Made by a program: the position numbers and the translations under genes
Shown: one piece after another, positions 37,193-50,300 of the stretch
How positions within the stretch are numbered: the first letter of the stretch is position 1
Layout of the letters: the number at the start of each line of letters is the position of its first letter
Assembly (NCBI GenBank): GCA_018350325.1
Contig: JAEVLN010000045.1
Location: forward strand, 59,592-123,591
Origin: Globodera rostochiensis
Taxonomy: Eukaryota > Nematoda > Chromadorea > Rhabditida > Heteroderidae
Direction of reading: 5' to 3'
DNA: 64,000 bases
The notes under the pieces: model-generated
Database searches by the model: none
What the model was told of the DNA's origin: nothing
What the model saw: the letters and a program-made list of their open reading frames with translations, nothing else

Positions 37193-38331
37193 CTTTGACG
37201 GTCAGCAGTTGGAGGTGTTGGAGCAGTATTCGGAGGATTGGCAAGAGATTCTCAATAGCATAAAGAGGGCATTAAAATTCAAAATCAATGAGCCAAAGAT
37301 ATGAGCAATTTTTTTCAAAAATTTGATAAAATCCAGATCATGGCCCGCATAACGCACTAGGACCAGGATATCCTCAAAACAAGATTTTTAAAAATCCTGA
37401 TCATTTTCAAAGAGTGCCATGATTGGAATTTAGTTTTTTCGTTTCGGGGCATTTTATCGAGCTTTAAATGTTAGGAGTGCCATGATTGGAATTCTTTAAT
37501 CAAACTAAAAAATCCAGATCACCAGCTTTGCCATGGAACTGCTGGATTCTTGATCCGGAAAATCGACGCCCGAATTCTCTGGTACAGAGCCCGGAGGGAG
37601 ATTCTGGTGGATTTGGACGGAGTTGGGGGTCCGGTCCCAATTCTGTTTTTTGGAAATAATGCTCAAACAAATAATTACACATTCCTAAAATTTGGGGAGC
37701 AGTTCAACTCGCCGACGCCGACTCGCCGATGGTCAACTCGCCGACGCCGACTCGCCGACGGTTGACTCGCCGATAATAAAATTTGCTCTTTCGTTTTGGG
37801 GCATTTGTAAATTCACATTTTCTTGGGAATTTTGAGGGTTTTTTCAAAATAAATCATCAGATCGGGCGAATGCCAAGGCAAAGAAAAATTTTTTTATGCA
37901 ATTAACAAATAATTATTTTACAAATGCGTGAGGGAGAGAGGTTAAAGCAAAAGGGGTTTTGGTAAGAAAAATTTGTGGGGGATAAAAAAAGATTTTTTTT
38001 TTTAATTTTCCATTCATTTTTCTATTCCTCAATAGGTTTAATCGCGTTCATTTCGACCCCCTCGATTTCATGCATCTTTCATTTGGGCGCTTCCGTGTTA
38101 ACATAGGCTCAAAAATTTACAAAAAATTCGTAGCGCTTTTTAATATTCAAAATGTTTTTATGTCCTTACAGATCCGCGTTTGCGGATGTGCCCCGAAGGA
38201 GGAAAATTTCCGAAACTGTCCACAAATTTGCGCGGTTTTTGGGCCGCTAAAAAGTGCAAATTTTTTATTTCTGGGGCCACCACTCGTAAGAAATTTGAAA
38301 TATTTTCCCCCGTATTTTTTTCGGGGTTTAC

Positions 38332-41300
38332 GAGGCTTGGGCGTTTTGTCGGTCGGCGCCATTGTCGTCATGTTTTTGTCAGTCACGGTCGGCTTGGGCA
38401 TTTCAGTCGGGGGCATTTTGGTCGGGGGCATTTTGGTTGGGGGCATTTTGGTCGGGGGCATTTTAGTCGAGGGCATTTTGGTTGGCTTGGACGTTTTGCC
38501 GGTCGCCATTGTCGTGACAGGTTCGGGACCAGGGACAACACTGACGATATAGTAGATGCCGCTCTTGGAGTCTTTCATTTTGGTGGCACCCTTTACCAAC
38601 TTGGCACCAACATTCAGCGTGGTCAGGTTCAACTTCAGGTCGCGAAGCTGCAATGTGCGGAAAATTTAAGGAAAATTGTAAAAAAAGTAAATAAAAAATA
38701 GTTTCCAATATTTTTACCTGCAAAACGCGATCCATTTCGTCTGTTTCAAAAACGTCGATGGTTGGAAACATCATGCTGATGATCTGAAGAATGGGGGGGG
38801 GAAGGAATTTCCAATTTTTTTGTTTGAAAATAAAATCCCAAAATTTAATCTTATTTAAACTTCAACAAAAACAGTGCACCGTCTTTTTTTCCTGCACGCA
38901 TTTGTACTCCACCACCAGTTTGAGATCCTCGTACTTGTACCTAAAAACATATTTTTGACTGTGATGTGGGAATTTGTAGGGTGGCATGGACCGGTACTGG
39001 GACGGGGTTTCCCGGTTTTTGCAGGTTTCGGTAGGGACCGGATTTTTTAAAAACTGAAAGTCCCGGTTCCGGTTTTTTGGTCCCGCCGGGACCAACCGTG
39101 ACTAACGGATCCCGCGCGGGATTTTGCGGGATCTCGGGTAATAGTCTAGTTTGTCCCCCCCATTTTTGAAAAAAAAAAAAACTTTTTTTGAAGTCATCTA
39201 AAACATGTTTCCGGGGGTTTTCGGGGTCACTGATCACGATTCTGACATTTATTTTACCCAATTCCGAACCCCGAACCCGAATTCGAACAATTTTTCGAAA
39301 AAAATATTTTTACAAAAAATTAAATTTATTGCCCATAATCGATTCAAATGCACGCAATCGAATTCGGGTTCGGGGTTCGGAATTGGGTAAAATAAATGTC
39401 AGAATCGTGATCAGTGACCCCGAAAACCCCCGGAAACATGTTTTAGATGACTTCAAAAAAAGTTTTTTTTTTTTTCAAAAATGGGGGGGACAAACTAGAC
39501 TATTACCGGATCTCGTTTCGGGATTTACGTGAATTCGGATTTTTGGTTTTCCGAAATTCGGTTTTTATTTTCCGGTTTTGCCCAGCCCTGATACAAGCAG
39601 TCTTAGATAAATAGAGCTTCTCAAATGATACAAATTGAAGATTCGGGGTGTTTTGATTTTTAAAAAATCCCGCAATCCCTCGCGTTGATCTCGCAAATTT
39701 AAATGCGGGATTATGCAGATTTAGTCTTTATTAATTTTTCTCATACAGTTGTAAATATACTATTTTTCACATGTTTTGGAAAATTTTATAAAAAATATCA
39801 AAAGTAAAAAATTTTTGGAAAAATGTCGATCTTTGTAGGTGGATTTTTGGTCCAAGAAAAAGTCATTTTTTTAAGGGGTGCATTTTTGAAAATTTTTAAA
39901 AAGTCGATCCTCAGGGGTGTATTTTCCATTTTTGTTATGGAATTTTTGAAAAATGGCGAAATATGTGCTAAAACTCTGAAAATGCGTTTTGTTTTGATCG
40001 CCGTCCTTTGATTTTAATTTCTTTGCTTTAATAAATAATTCGCCTGTCTACTTTGGAAGTAATTAGAGGAAAGGGCCATCCCCCCGACATATTACAGACA
40101 AAGTCCCATTGTCATCCTAATTTATTTTTCCCTAATGACAATCAAAAAGTAATAAAAAAAAAGTTGTCAATAAAAAAACTTTACTTTAGCTTTTCAATCA
40201 CGATATCGTTGATGTTATTTGGCACCTTTTCTGGCACTTTGTACTGTGGACAGAGACTAAAAAATATTCTTTAATTTTGCTCAATCCAATTGTTTCCAAA
40301 AAAAGAAAGCACACTATTCAAAAAATACAGTACCCTACACGTACAGTAAGTACTCTTTACAGAAACACAGTACAGTATGCATTTAAAAAAGAAAATACAG
40401 TACTCATTTCCACGAACAGAAACCTTTTCAAAACAACTTATAGTACTTTTAAGAAAAGACAGTGCCATTAAAACAAATAAAAAACAGTAATTAAAATAGA
40501 CTTTCGAAAACAAATACTTATACTAACTCCTCCTATTCAAGTAAAGTACAAATGTTTGCCAACCCCTGGCAGAAAATAGGTACTGTATTCCTTTTCCAGT
40601 ACAAATGTTTGCCAACCATGGCAAAAAATAGGTACTGTATTCCTTCTTTACAGTACAAAAGTTTTCCAACCATGGCAGAAAATAGGTACTGTATTCCTTT
40701 TTTCCAGTACAAAAGTTTGCACAGTGTACTTCTTTTCAAGCACAGTACAAGAGGCACATTCAGTAGTGCGTGCGTACTTTCTGTTTTGAATAATTATTTA
40801 AATTTACCGCTCTCTCAACACAACGCCAAACACAAAGTATGACGTTCCATTTTCCAAAGTCACAGTTGTTTTGCTAAATAAATTCAAAAAATAAAAAACA
40901 AAATGTGCCCAACCCGTATGTCCGACTTTCGGCCGGGCAAACTTCGGGGATTTTTCCCTAAAATATTTTTAAAATTAAACTTTTTTCATTTTTCAAAATA
41001 TTTACCGCTTTCAAGTCTTGGACGATGGACAGTTGGACATCCATTTCTTTTGCGTTCTTACACTCAATGCATCCGTCAATTAGCAACAAAACCATGTCTA
41101 AAAATGTTTCGTTTTACAAAAAAATGTATTTTTGTTAAATATTTATTTCCTTTTTAAATGTTTTTTCAAAATATTTAACATCATCAGCTTGAGTAGACAG
41201 TGCCGGTTAAAAACCGGTTCCCCCGGTTTTCAGAAACCCGGAGACCGGTTACCGACAGGTTTTTCAGTATGACCAATGTTTTCCTGTTCCAACAAAAACT

Positions 41301-44300
41301 TTTTGAAAATATTAGTACCTATTTTAATTTTCAATTGCTAATTTGTAAGTAATATAAATTAAATTTTCAATTTAAAATCGAGACTTGAATTTTGGATGAG
41401 AGTCGGCATTAAGAATTCGAAACCGAGATCCATGACTGAGAATTTCAAAAAAACTGATTTTTCAAGTTTTTTTCAATGTCCTTATTGCATTAGAGCCTTT
41501 CGGGGAGGAGCGGCAAGACGTGCCGATTGGTACCGCGGAGATATTTTGATCAAATTTGTTAAGAAAATTTGGCCAAATCTGCAAAATTTTGTTGCTTTTT
41601 TTGCTACAAAGAATTCTGTAGACTTACGTCTATGGTACCAACAGCCGGGAACATTTTTTGAAATCTCAGGTACTTTATTAAGGGATTTGATGCGAAAATT
41701 CAAAAATTAAAATAAAGTTTAAAAATAAATTCTATCACCGCGAGGGTTCGAAACGGACGACACCCAACTCGCTACCCCGTGTGTTAAATAGAGAAATACA
41801 AAAAAGCGAGATAGTGTTACTCTATAAGAGAGCAGAGAAAAAAGGGAAGTCTAAAAAGTAGCGAGTCGGGTAAATACCGTTGGAAACCCCACACTAAAAG
41901 TAGTGTTCGGTCGGTACGGGAAAGTACCGACGCTTTTTCGGTACTTTTCGGTACTCAGGCATCGGTACTTTACCGAATAGTACCGACCGAACTTTTTCGA
42001 AAAGTACCGATACTTTTCGGTACCGGTACTTTTTCGGTATTTTACCGAAAAATACCGACCGAAACTTTTTGAGAACCGAAGGTACCGACCGAACAAAATT
42101 TGAGTCCCGAAAAAAGTATCGAACGGAAAAATGTGGTAATATATTTGAATTTTTCAGTTAATCTGCATAATCTTAGTAGCTCAGTTGTTAAACTGTTTGG
42201 CGAAATTCTATTTTGTCTTAAGTTCGAGTTCTCGAGTGAAATTCCTTTTTATTCTTTTGATTGAATGCCCTGGTGGTGTGATGGTGATTGATGTGTGGGC
42301 TACCCGGGGTTCAAACCCCGATGGTTTAAATAGTTTTTTTTTGTTTTTCAATTAACTTTATGGGAAGAAAACAATTTTTTCATAAAAGTGTTTTAAAATA
42401 TTTTAGATTTTAAATATTAAGGTAACCTAGAAATTTTTTATTTTTTGCTTCAGCGAATTTACTTAACCTTAAAAAATTTCGCCAAATAATGCTGGTGTCA
42501 AAAAATAGAGAAAAATAAGGAGCAGTTATAGTAAAAAAATAATTTTTTGAAAAGACTCAGCCCGAGAAAAGTATATTTATTTTTGATTTTTCTCGATCAT
42601 TTTTCTTCCGTGATGCATTTTTGGGCCATTTTTCTTATCAAATCCCATAAAAAATGCAAAATTTTCTCGGCGGCGCCTATCGGCACCGCCAAACCAAAAA
42701 CTTAAAAATTCTGCTACAGAACAAGAACAGGCCGAAATTTTGATTTTCTTGAAACTCAAGCTTTCCAAACTCATTTATAAACATTTGATAAAGCCAAAAT
42801 TTCCAAAATAAACGAGTTTTTGTTAAAAAATTACTCTAAAAAAGGTACCGAAAACCGAAAAAGTACCGAAAATTTTTTCTCGGTACTATTCGGTACCGGT
42901 ACTTTTACCGAATAGTACCGACCGAACCTTCTGGCCGATCTCTAACTAAAAGTCACTAACTCTAACCAGCACATCGATCGACAAGCGCCTCCCTTTTTTA
43001 ATCTCTGTTCTGTTCCAAAAACAAGAACAGTCAATTTGTTGTGAATGTATTTAATAGAGCTGTTCGAGAGTCTCGGTCTCGAGTCTCGAACCGAGAAATT
43101 TCTCGGTTTTTTTGGGTCTCGGTCTCGGTCTCGACTCTCGGGTTTTTAGTCTCGGAAAACGAGACTTTTTTGCACTGGTAAAGATGGAATTTTTTATGAG
43201 AAATCATTAAAGAATTATGTGCTTGAAAGATTTGAAAATACACAATGAATTAGAAATCCTTTAATACTTAGTCAATTTGTGGGTATGGCGCAGTGGTTAA
43301 ATTCTGTGTCGCTTACTCTGTATTGTCGTAAGTTCTAGTCCCCCCAGTTAAATGAATTTTTCTTCATTTAAATTGATAATTAGACTCCTTTTTACTGATT
43401 CTTAAAAAACAATTTTTTGCAAATTTTAAGCATATTTTTCCTAATTAAATTCACTAAAGCTTCCATTTTTTATCGCCATAAAAAGCTTCAAAAAATTACC
43501 GCGTTTCTTAATTTGGTAGCAAATCTCTACACAAATCTAGTCAAAAATTCAAAATTTTCTCGGCGGCGCCTATCGGCACCGCCGACCCCCCATCAAAAGT
43601 TAAGCAGAATTCGCAAAAAAAAAGTTATTTTTGAAAATTTCTTAACAAAAAAATGCATTAAAACTCCCCGAAAATAACTCTTAAATTGAATTTTTTTAAA
43701 TTCTTTCCCCGGCGGTTCCGATGGGCTGGACCATCGGACAAAAAGCGTTCCAGAAATAAAAATGGGAATTTAAATTTGTCGCGAATTAAAACTATTTATT
43801 TAAAATTTTTGAACTTAAAATAAAAAATTTCAGTGAATTAAAAAAAAAATTTTCAAAAAAGTCTCGATCTCGGGTCTCGAACCGAGAAATTTCTCGGTTT
43901 TTTTGGGTCTCGATCTCGGTCTCGAGTCTCGGGGTCATTTCTCGGTCTCGGTCTCGAGTCTCGGTATCATTTCTCGGTCTCGGTCTCGACTCTCGAGTCT
44001 CGGTAAATTTCATGTCTCGAACAGCCCTAGTATTTAATGTCATTTAATTTTATATTGACAAGTAATATTTCAAATTGAAAATTATTTAAAATTAATCAAA
44101 AAAGTCCAATAATTAGGGGTGTTTAAAGCGCCGGTTTGGGTACCCGGTTATCAGTTAACCGAGATTTGAAGACCCGCTTTTCGTAACCGTTAACCGTACT
44201 GTCCTATCCTAGCCTAAGCAATAAAAAGCATCCCAAACCCCAAAATTCACCCTGCATAAAGCCGTAATCCTCGAATTTCCGCAGGTTCGAAAATTGTTCT

Positions 44301-47300
44301 GTTGGCGCTGCCTGTTCGAAATGTTCCCGGGCTTCATCCAATCCCAACTCCCCATAAAACATAACCTATAAAACAAAAATACCTAATTAAAGGAAAAATA
44401 ACAAAAACAAAAATGAATTTAAAAAATGATGCCTTTGCACAATAGGACCACGCGCTAAAATCGTGAAATTTAATTTCAATTAATTCTTTGAGGCTTTACT
44501 TGAAAAGTGTGTCGTTGTCCGAGATCATTTTCTTTTTTGCTGTTGCACCTATCTTAGTCGAGTCGATAACGATGATTTCCTGAAATCCATTTTTCACAAA
44601 ACAAAAATTATGTAAAAAAGTATTATTTCCTTAAAAGGCACAAAATCGCAAACATTTAAAGAATTTTGAAAACATTTAAAATTCTAAAAATTTTCAGAGA
44701 ATTCTGAAAACATTTAAAATTCTCAAAATTTTCAGAGAATTTTGAAAACATTATAATAATTATTTATTTCCTTAAAATTTAAAATTCTCAAAATTTTTCA
44801 GAGAATTTTGAAAACATTTAAAATTCTAAAAATTTTCAGAGAATTTTGACACATTATAATAATTATTTATTTCCTTAAAAGGTACAAAATCGCAAACATT
44901 TAAAATTCTCAAAATTTTCAGAGAATTTTGAAAACATTTAAAATTCTAAAATTTTCAGAGAATTTTGACACATTATAATAATTATTTATTTCCTTAAAAG
45001 GCACAAAATCGCAAACATTTAAAATTCTCAAAATTTTCAGAGAATTTTGAAAACATTTAAAATTCTAAAAATTTTCAGAGAATTTTGACACATTATAATA
45101 ATTATTTATTTCCTTAAAAGGTACAAAATCGCAAACATTTAAAATTCTAAAAATTTTCAGAGAATTTTGACACATTATAATAATTATCGTCCACCCACAT
45201 TTGTGAGTATTTGGTCATTTTCATTCCGATCCTCAGTTTTGTTCTTGCGATGACACGTTTGGGTTACATCGTTCCAATAAACAAGATTGGATGTGTAACT
45301 TCGTTTGATTTGGGGGTTGTCTTTGGGCTCGTATAGTTTGGCAGTCCGATCGCTTGATGGTTTCTTTTTCGGATCTTGATCAAAAAAATATGTGCCTTTC
45401 AAACAGAGACTGAATGTTTCGGAAATTGAAAAAAACAAATGCTCAGGAAAGTTAAAATCAAATGGTCGAAAAGGCGGACAGTGTTCAGAAATTGTTGAAC
45501 AAAATTCTTGGGTATGTTTGAAAAAAGTTTGAAAAATTGTTTAGAGAAATTTTGAAGCCCAAAAAGTGCAAAAAATGTCCGGAAGTGGGGGAGGGGGGGG
45601 GATTTCAAAGATTTAACCCGAATTGATGACCGACCACCCACCAGCAGGTATATTTGAGTGAGGCACTGGTCGAGAGGAATTCGTGCCATTATTACCTAAT
45701 ACAGAGTGATCCGTCTCGGGCACCTCCAACTCCACGGGCCCATCCGTATCGGGGGTAGTAATAGTCACATTTCCAGGGCTTGATTGATAAACGATTTGAT
45801 AAATATTGTTATCGAAAAATAACAGATTAACTTCAATTTGTACGAATGAAGGAGCACTATTTTCGGCAAATTCCCATTTTTCCCTCAAAAATAACAAATT
45901 TTCACAAAGTTCAAAAATGTGACAAAAAAAGTTGCAAATTTCCCAAAATAGCGGCATTTGCCACTAAAAGAGGGCAAATAGCTCCCTGCCCCATAGGAAG
46001 GGGAAATATTCTGTGAATTAGTCCAACCAAAAAATGAAATGAAAAACTTAAATTTATATCTAAAAATATTTTTAAAAAATCGGAAAAAACGGTCTTGGCG
46101 CTCAAAACCTCAACCTTAGGGGTGTACTTTTCCCGCTATTCCCGGCACGACCGGGACGGGAATCTTTCTAATACTGAAAAAATTTATTTCAATTAACTTT
46201 AATTTTTTGAAAATTTGTTGTACTATCGAATAGTTCGGACACCATCCTTACTATTAGGGGTGCATTTTTGATTTCCAAGTCAGCATAAATATCGCGCAAT
46301 TTTTATTTTTCGATCGATAAACGATACGATTTTCGTATTTATCGTTATCGAAAAATATCAAATAGTAATAATCACTTTGTCGTGGTGGTCCGATCAGAAA
46401 TAGTCGTTTTTCCATCCGCAGCACAGAGGAAGGCGATCAAGAGACTGAAAATTGTTAAATATAATTTAAAAATGGCTGACTTTTTATTATTCATTTTGAC
46501 ACCGGTCTGTCTCATTGCGGTTTAATTGATAATTTTTGATCCGAAACATTTAAACGATTTGAAGGATTTAAAAGCGTTAAGGCACAAGCGATTCATTTTT
46601 GCATTTACTTACTTGGGAATATAATTAAATGCGGGAACGGTCTGAAACGCACGAAAAAGGTGTTTTCAGCTTGGTTTGAAGCTTCTAGAACACTTGCATA
46701 TTTGTGCATATTTCGCTATTTATGTGCATTTTTTTTTGCATGCACCCCTAAAAATTGACATTTTTGCAACTAAAAATTCTGCTACCAAAAAAATGAAAAT
46801 TTTTAAATTCTGATTATTTTCAAAAATTTTTTCTCTGAAATGCCTTTAATTTATCTAGTACATATAAAACTTTTATTTTTCTTATTACTTCAATTAGAAT
46901 AATTATTAAGGCCGAGATTTTTATGGTTTAACCTCCAAATGTCGAGGAAAATTGTTGGCAGAGAGAAAGATGGTTAAAAAACTCACATTTCACGGAAAAA
47001 AAAGATATTTGCTGTATTTTTGTACATTTTGTAAAATGTCCTTATTTCGGACCCCAAAATCCTATTTTATGCCTTTGATGTCCTTATTTTTGAAAAATTT
47101 CGTCACGACCCCTGATGTAATGTCATTTAATTGGTAATCCTATAGTTTACAGTAGTGAGTATAATTATATGCACATGCATGTTTTTTTCCTGAACTGGGA
47201 ACAGCCTGAAACGCACGAAAAACGTGTTTTGAGCTTTGTTTGGAGCTTCTAGAACGCATTTCCATGTGCATATTTTGCATATTTTTGCATATTTCGCGAT

Positions 47301-50300
47301 TTATGTGCATATTTGTGCATATTTCGCTATTTATGTGCATTTTTTTTTTCATTTTATGTGCATATTTTGGCGGGAAAGGGCCGTTTCGATCCCGCCGTTT
47401 CGGTCCGGCCGTTTCGGTCCCGACCAGTTCGGTCCCGGCCGTTTCGGTCCCGGGGTCGTTTCGGTCCCAAACATTTTTCACATATACAATACATGTCAAA
47501 TACATCTGAGCCGTAAAAACGGTCTTTTTTTTATCCCAAACATTTATTACATAAAAAGCGGGTCTTTTCCGTTATACGACCCTCTCCCCAAATTGCTGAA
47601 AACATCATATATGGGGTTTTCAAGGATGCTGATCACGAATCTGACAATATTTTAAGATCAAGATTTTAAAATCTATGCTTTTTATTTTAACAAAAGCTAA
47701 AGACCTAGGGGTTGTTAGGCTTACGAACGCTAAGCGCAGGGTGGCTTAGGCCTAAACCTAACGAACCCCTGTCTCTTTGATAGTAAAAAAATAAGAATCA
47801 TAGCAATTTGGGGAGAGGGTCGTATAACGGAAAAGACCCGCTTTTTATGCAATAAATGTTTGGGATAAAAAAAATGACCGTTTTTTACGGCTCAGATGTA
47901 TTTGACATGTATTGTATATGTGAAAAATGTTTGGGACCGAAACGACCCCGGGACCGAAACGGCTGGGACCGAACTGGTCGGGACCGAAACGGCGGGACCG
48001 AAATGGCCGGACCGAAACGGCGGGACCGAAACAACCCCCACTCTATTTTGGCATTTTGCAAAAAAATTAGTGATCTTGGCAAGAAAAATTGATTTTATTT
48101 CATTTTTCTTAAGAAATTTTTTGAAAAAAGCGCAAAATAATCCGCTTCCGATCCGAGTGTCGAATAGTGGAAAAAATGTCCGAGTGTCGAATAGAACTAA
48201 AAATGTCCGAGTGTCGAAAGCCCAGTGTCGAAAAGTCTGAGTGTCGAATAGTGCAAATACTATCCGAGTGTCGAACAGAACAAAAAATGTCCGAGTGTCG
48301 AAAAGTCTAAGTGTCGAATAGAACAAATACCGACCGAGTGTCGAATTCTTAATTTATCAAATTATGTGCTTCATTTAATAATTTTTTTTTGTCATTTTTT
48401 GAGTGTAAAAGTCAAATTGGGCAGCTTTCAGATTTCTTATTTAGTTCTTTCTATTTATTTTGTTTTTCTTTGAGATGAATGTGCGTGAATTATTGATTAA
48501 TGCGGCCACGTCAAAGCCAAAACGTCGACAAAGAGAACCGACAATGGAAGCAGACGAAAACAGCGGAGATACCCATCAACAAATGGACGGAGAAACTACA
48601 CACACGGTGGAAAGTCAACAACGAGTGGAGTTTGAGATCGGAAACTCACGACAAGGTGGCGAGGTACTCTGGTATGAAGGTTGGTGAGGTGCTAATAATG
48701 TGTGTAATGTTTTTTAATTAGGATTCCGGTTTTTATTCAACAAAAAGACGGGAGATCGAGCATATTGGCGCTGTGAGTCGTCGAGAAAAAACGGTTGCGC
48801 AGTTAGGGCAGTGACCGAGATCAACAATTAAAAAATGGCCAAATTCTTCCTTCAAGTAACGCCGCCGAGCATAAGTGGAGTAGAGGTTTAAGAACACCTA
48901 CAATAATTCAATTACTTTTTTTTTGTAGGTTGAAGAACGTTTAAGGAACTTCAATAAACGCGCACGGACGGAGCCGAATGTTCCGACCGATGACCTTGTC
49001 ACCGAAGCATTGAACATTACAGAAGCTGACAACGAACAATTTGCGTTGATGCCGACGGCCGAAGCTCTCACATAGTGGGCGGCAAAACGACGACGTCCTT
49101 TTGGACATGCACTGAACGGGAATGAAGTGGCGAACATTGCGATACCGCCAGAGTTGCGCACAAAGGACAATAAATCGTAGGGTTTTTTTATTTGTAAAAG
49201 TCTTCATTTAAATTCTTTAGCTTTCTGATTTACGACTCCGCAAGTGTTCGACCTGGTGCCGACGATCGCACAATTTTGTTTGCTAGTGATAAGGTAAAAT
49301 TTTAAATTTATCTGAATGTCATAAAGAAAACGGTAGGCACTCTCCTTTCTTCGTCACAACAGAAATTGCTCATCCGCAGCGCATTTCGTCGCTGCATTAG
49401 TTTGGCATTTCTGCCGCCAGAAATTGTTCGGTGGGGTATGGCAATCATCATCGAACAATCCCCGCCAATGGAAGATTATAATTTGGCAGTAAATCAAAAA
49501 TAATTTAAATAATAGGTTTTCTCTTTTACATGGCAAAAAACTACATCGGACTTTCGGAGTGGGAACGTACGAACAAGGCCGCATCGTTTCAAAGTGATTC
49601 CGATGCAAACCGTATGTTTGATGATATGGCGGGGCACTCAACGCCAAGAAGTAATAAATAAATAACAAATATGCAGTCAATTAAATCCGTATTTAGCATC
49701 AATGACAATGCCAAATCCGAATGATGTGCGCTCTCTGATTCTCACATCGTTCTGCCGTCATTCTGATGAATTTTCAATCGTGCATCCTCAACCAGCAGGC
49801 GAAACATCACTCAATATCAACCACATCGGCCTTTGATACACATTGCCACTTGCTCACCAACCGCTTTTCCAAATTTCCTTTTGGAATGTGAGAGACCGTG
49901 TGAAAGAGGACTTGCCGAGAAGTCAGGCGTCAATGGACGCTACGCACCTAGCTTTTCAAGTACAAATTAGCTCTTAAGTTACACTAAATTTTCCAATTCA
50001 GAAGCAATGCAAGCGCCGGCCGAGAATGTTCGACTTTCTGACCGCCCTACACAAATGGGACAGCAAAAAAATGCAGGTAGTGAGGGAGGCGCTTACAAAA
50101 AAACTGTCCAGGTCATTAAAATTTGTTGATTTTAAATGATTAATCTTCGTAGGCGTCGGCCGGAGTTCATTGATATGGACCGAAAGCTGCTCCACTTCGT
50201 TAACACAGCTCTTCTTGACACTGATCAGCAGATCATTGTGTTTCTGGACGCCATTTCAATGGCACTGCAACGAATTGAACCGCACTTTCAAGCGATTGGT

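Larger units (their letters stand above)
41902..42944. mobile_element. Foldback element, 9-bp target duplication
   Basis: Direct duplications actaaaagt at 41893-41901 and 42945-42953. Arms (41905-42115 and 42845-42925) consist of ggtaccg / cggtacttttcggta words and end gttcggtcggtac ... gtaccgaccgaac. The interior holds two tRNA-like sequences and a dispersed GC hairpin (42669-42690). No transposase. Confidence 0.75.
43055..44029. mobile_element. hAT-like foldback element, 8-bp target duplication
   Basis: Ends TAGAGCTGTTCGAGA and TCTCGAACAGCCCTA. Direct duplications gtatttaa at 43047-43054 and 44030-44037. Arms of about 110-170 bp are made of tctcggtctcgagtctcg words. The interior includes a tRNA-like sequence (43285-43345) and a dispersed GC hairpin (43562-43583). 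Non-coding. Located in S3 intron 7. Confidence 0.8.

Noticed and set aside
42166..42330. Functional tRNA genes
   Set aside because: A and B boxes are present but cloverleaf stems or the anticodon arm are missing. Kept only as tRNA-like sequences.
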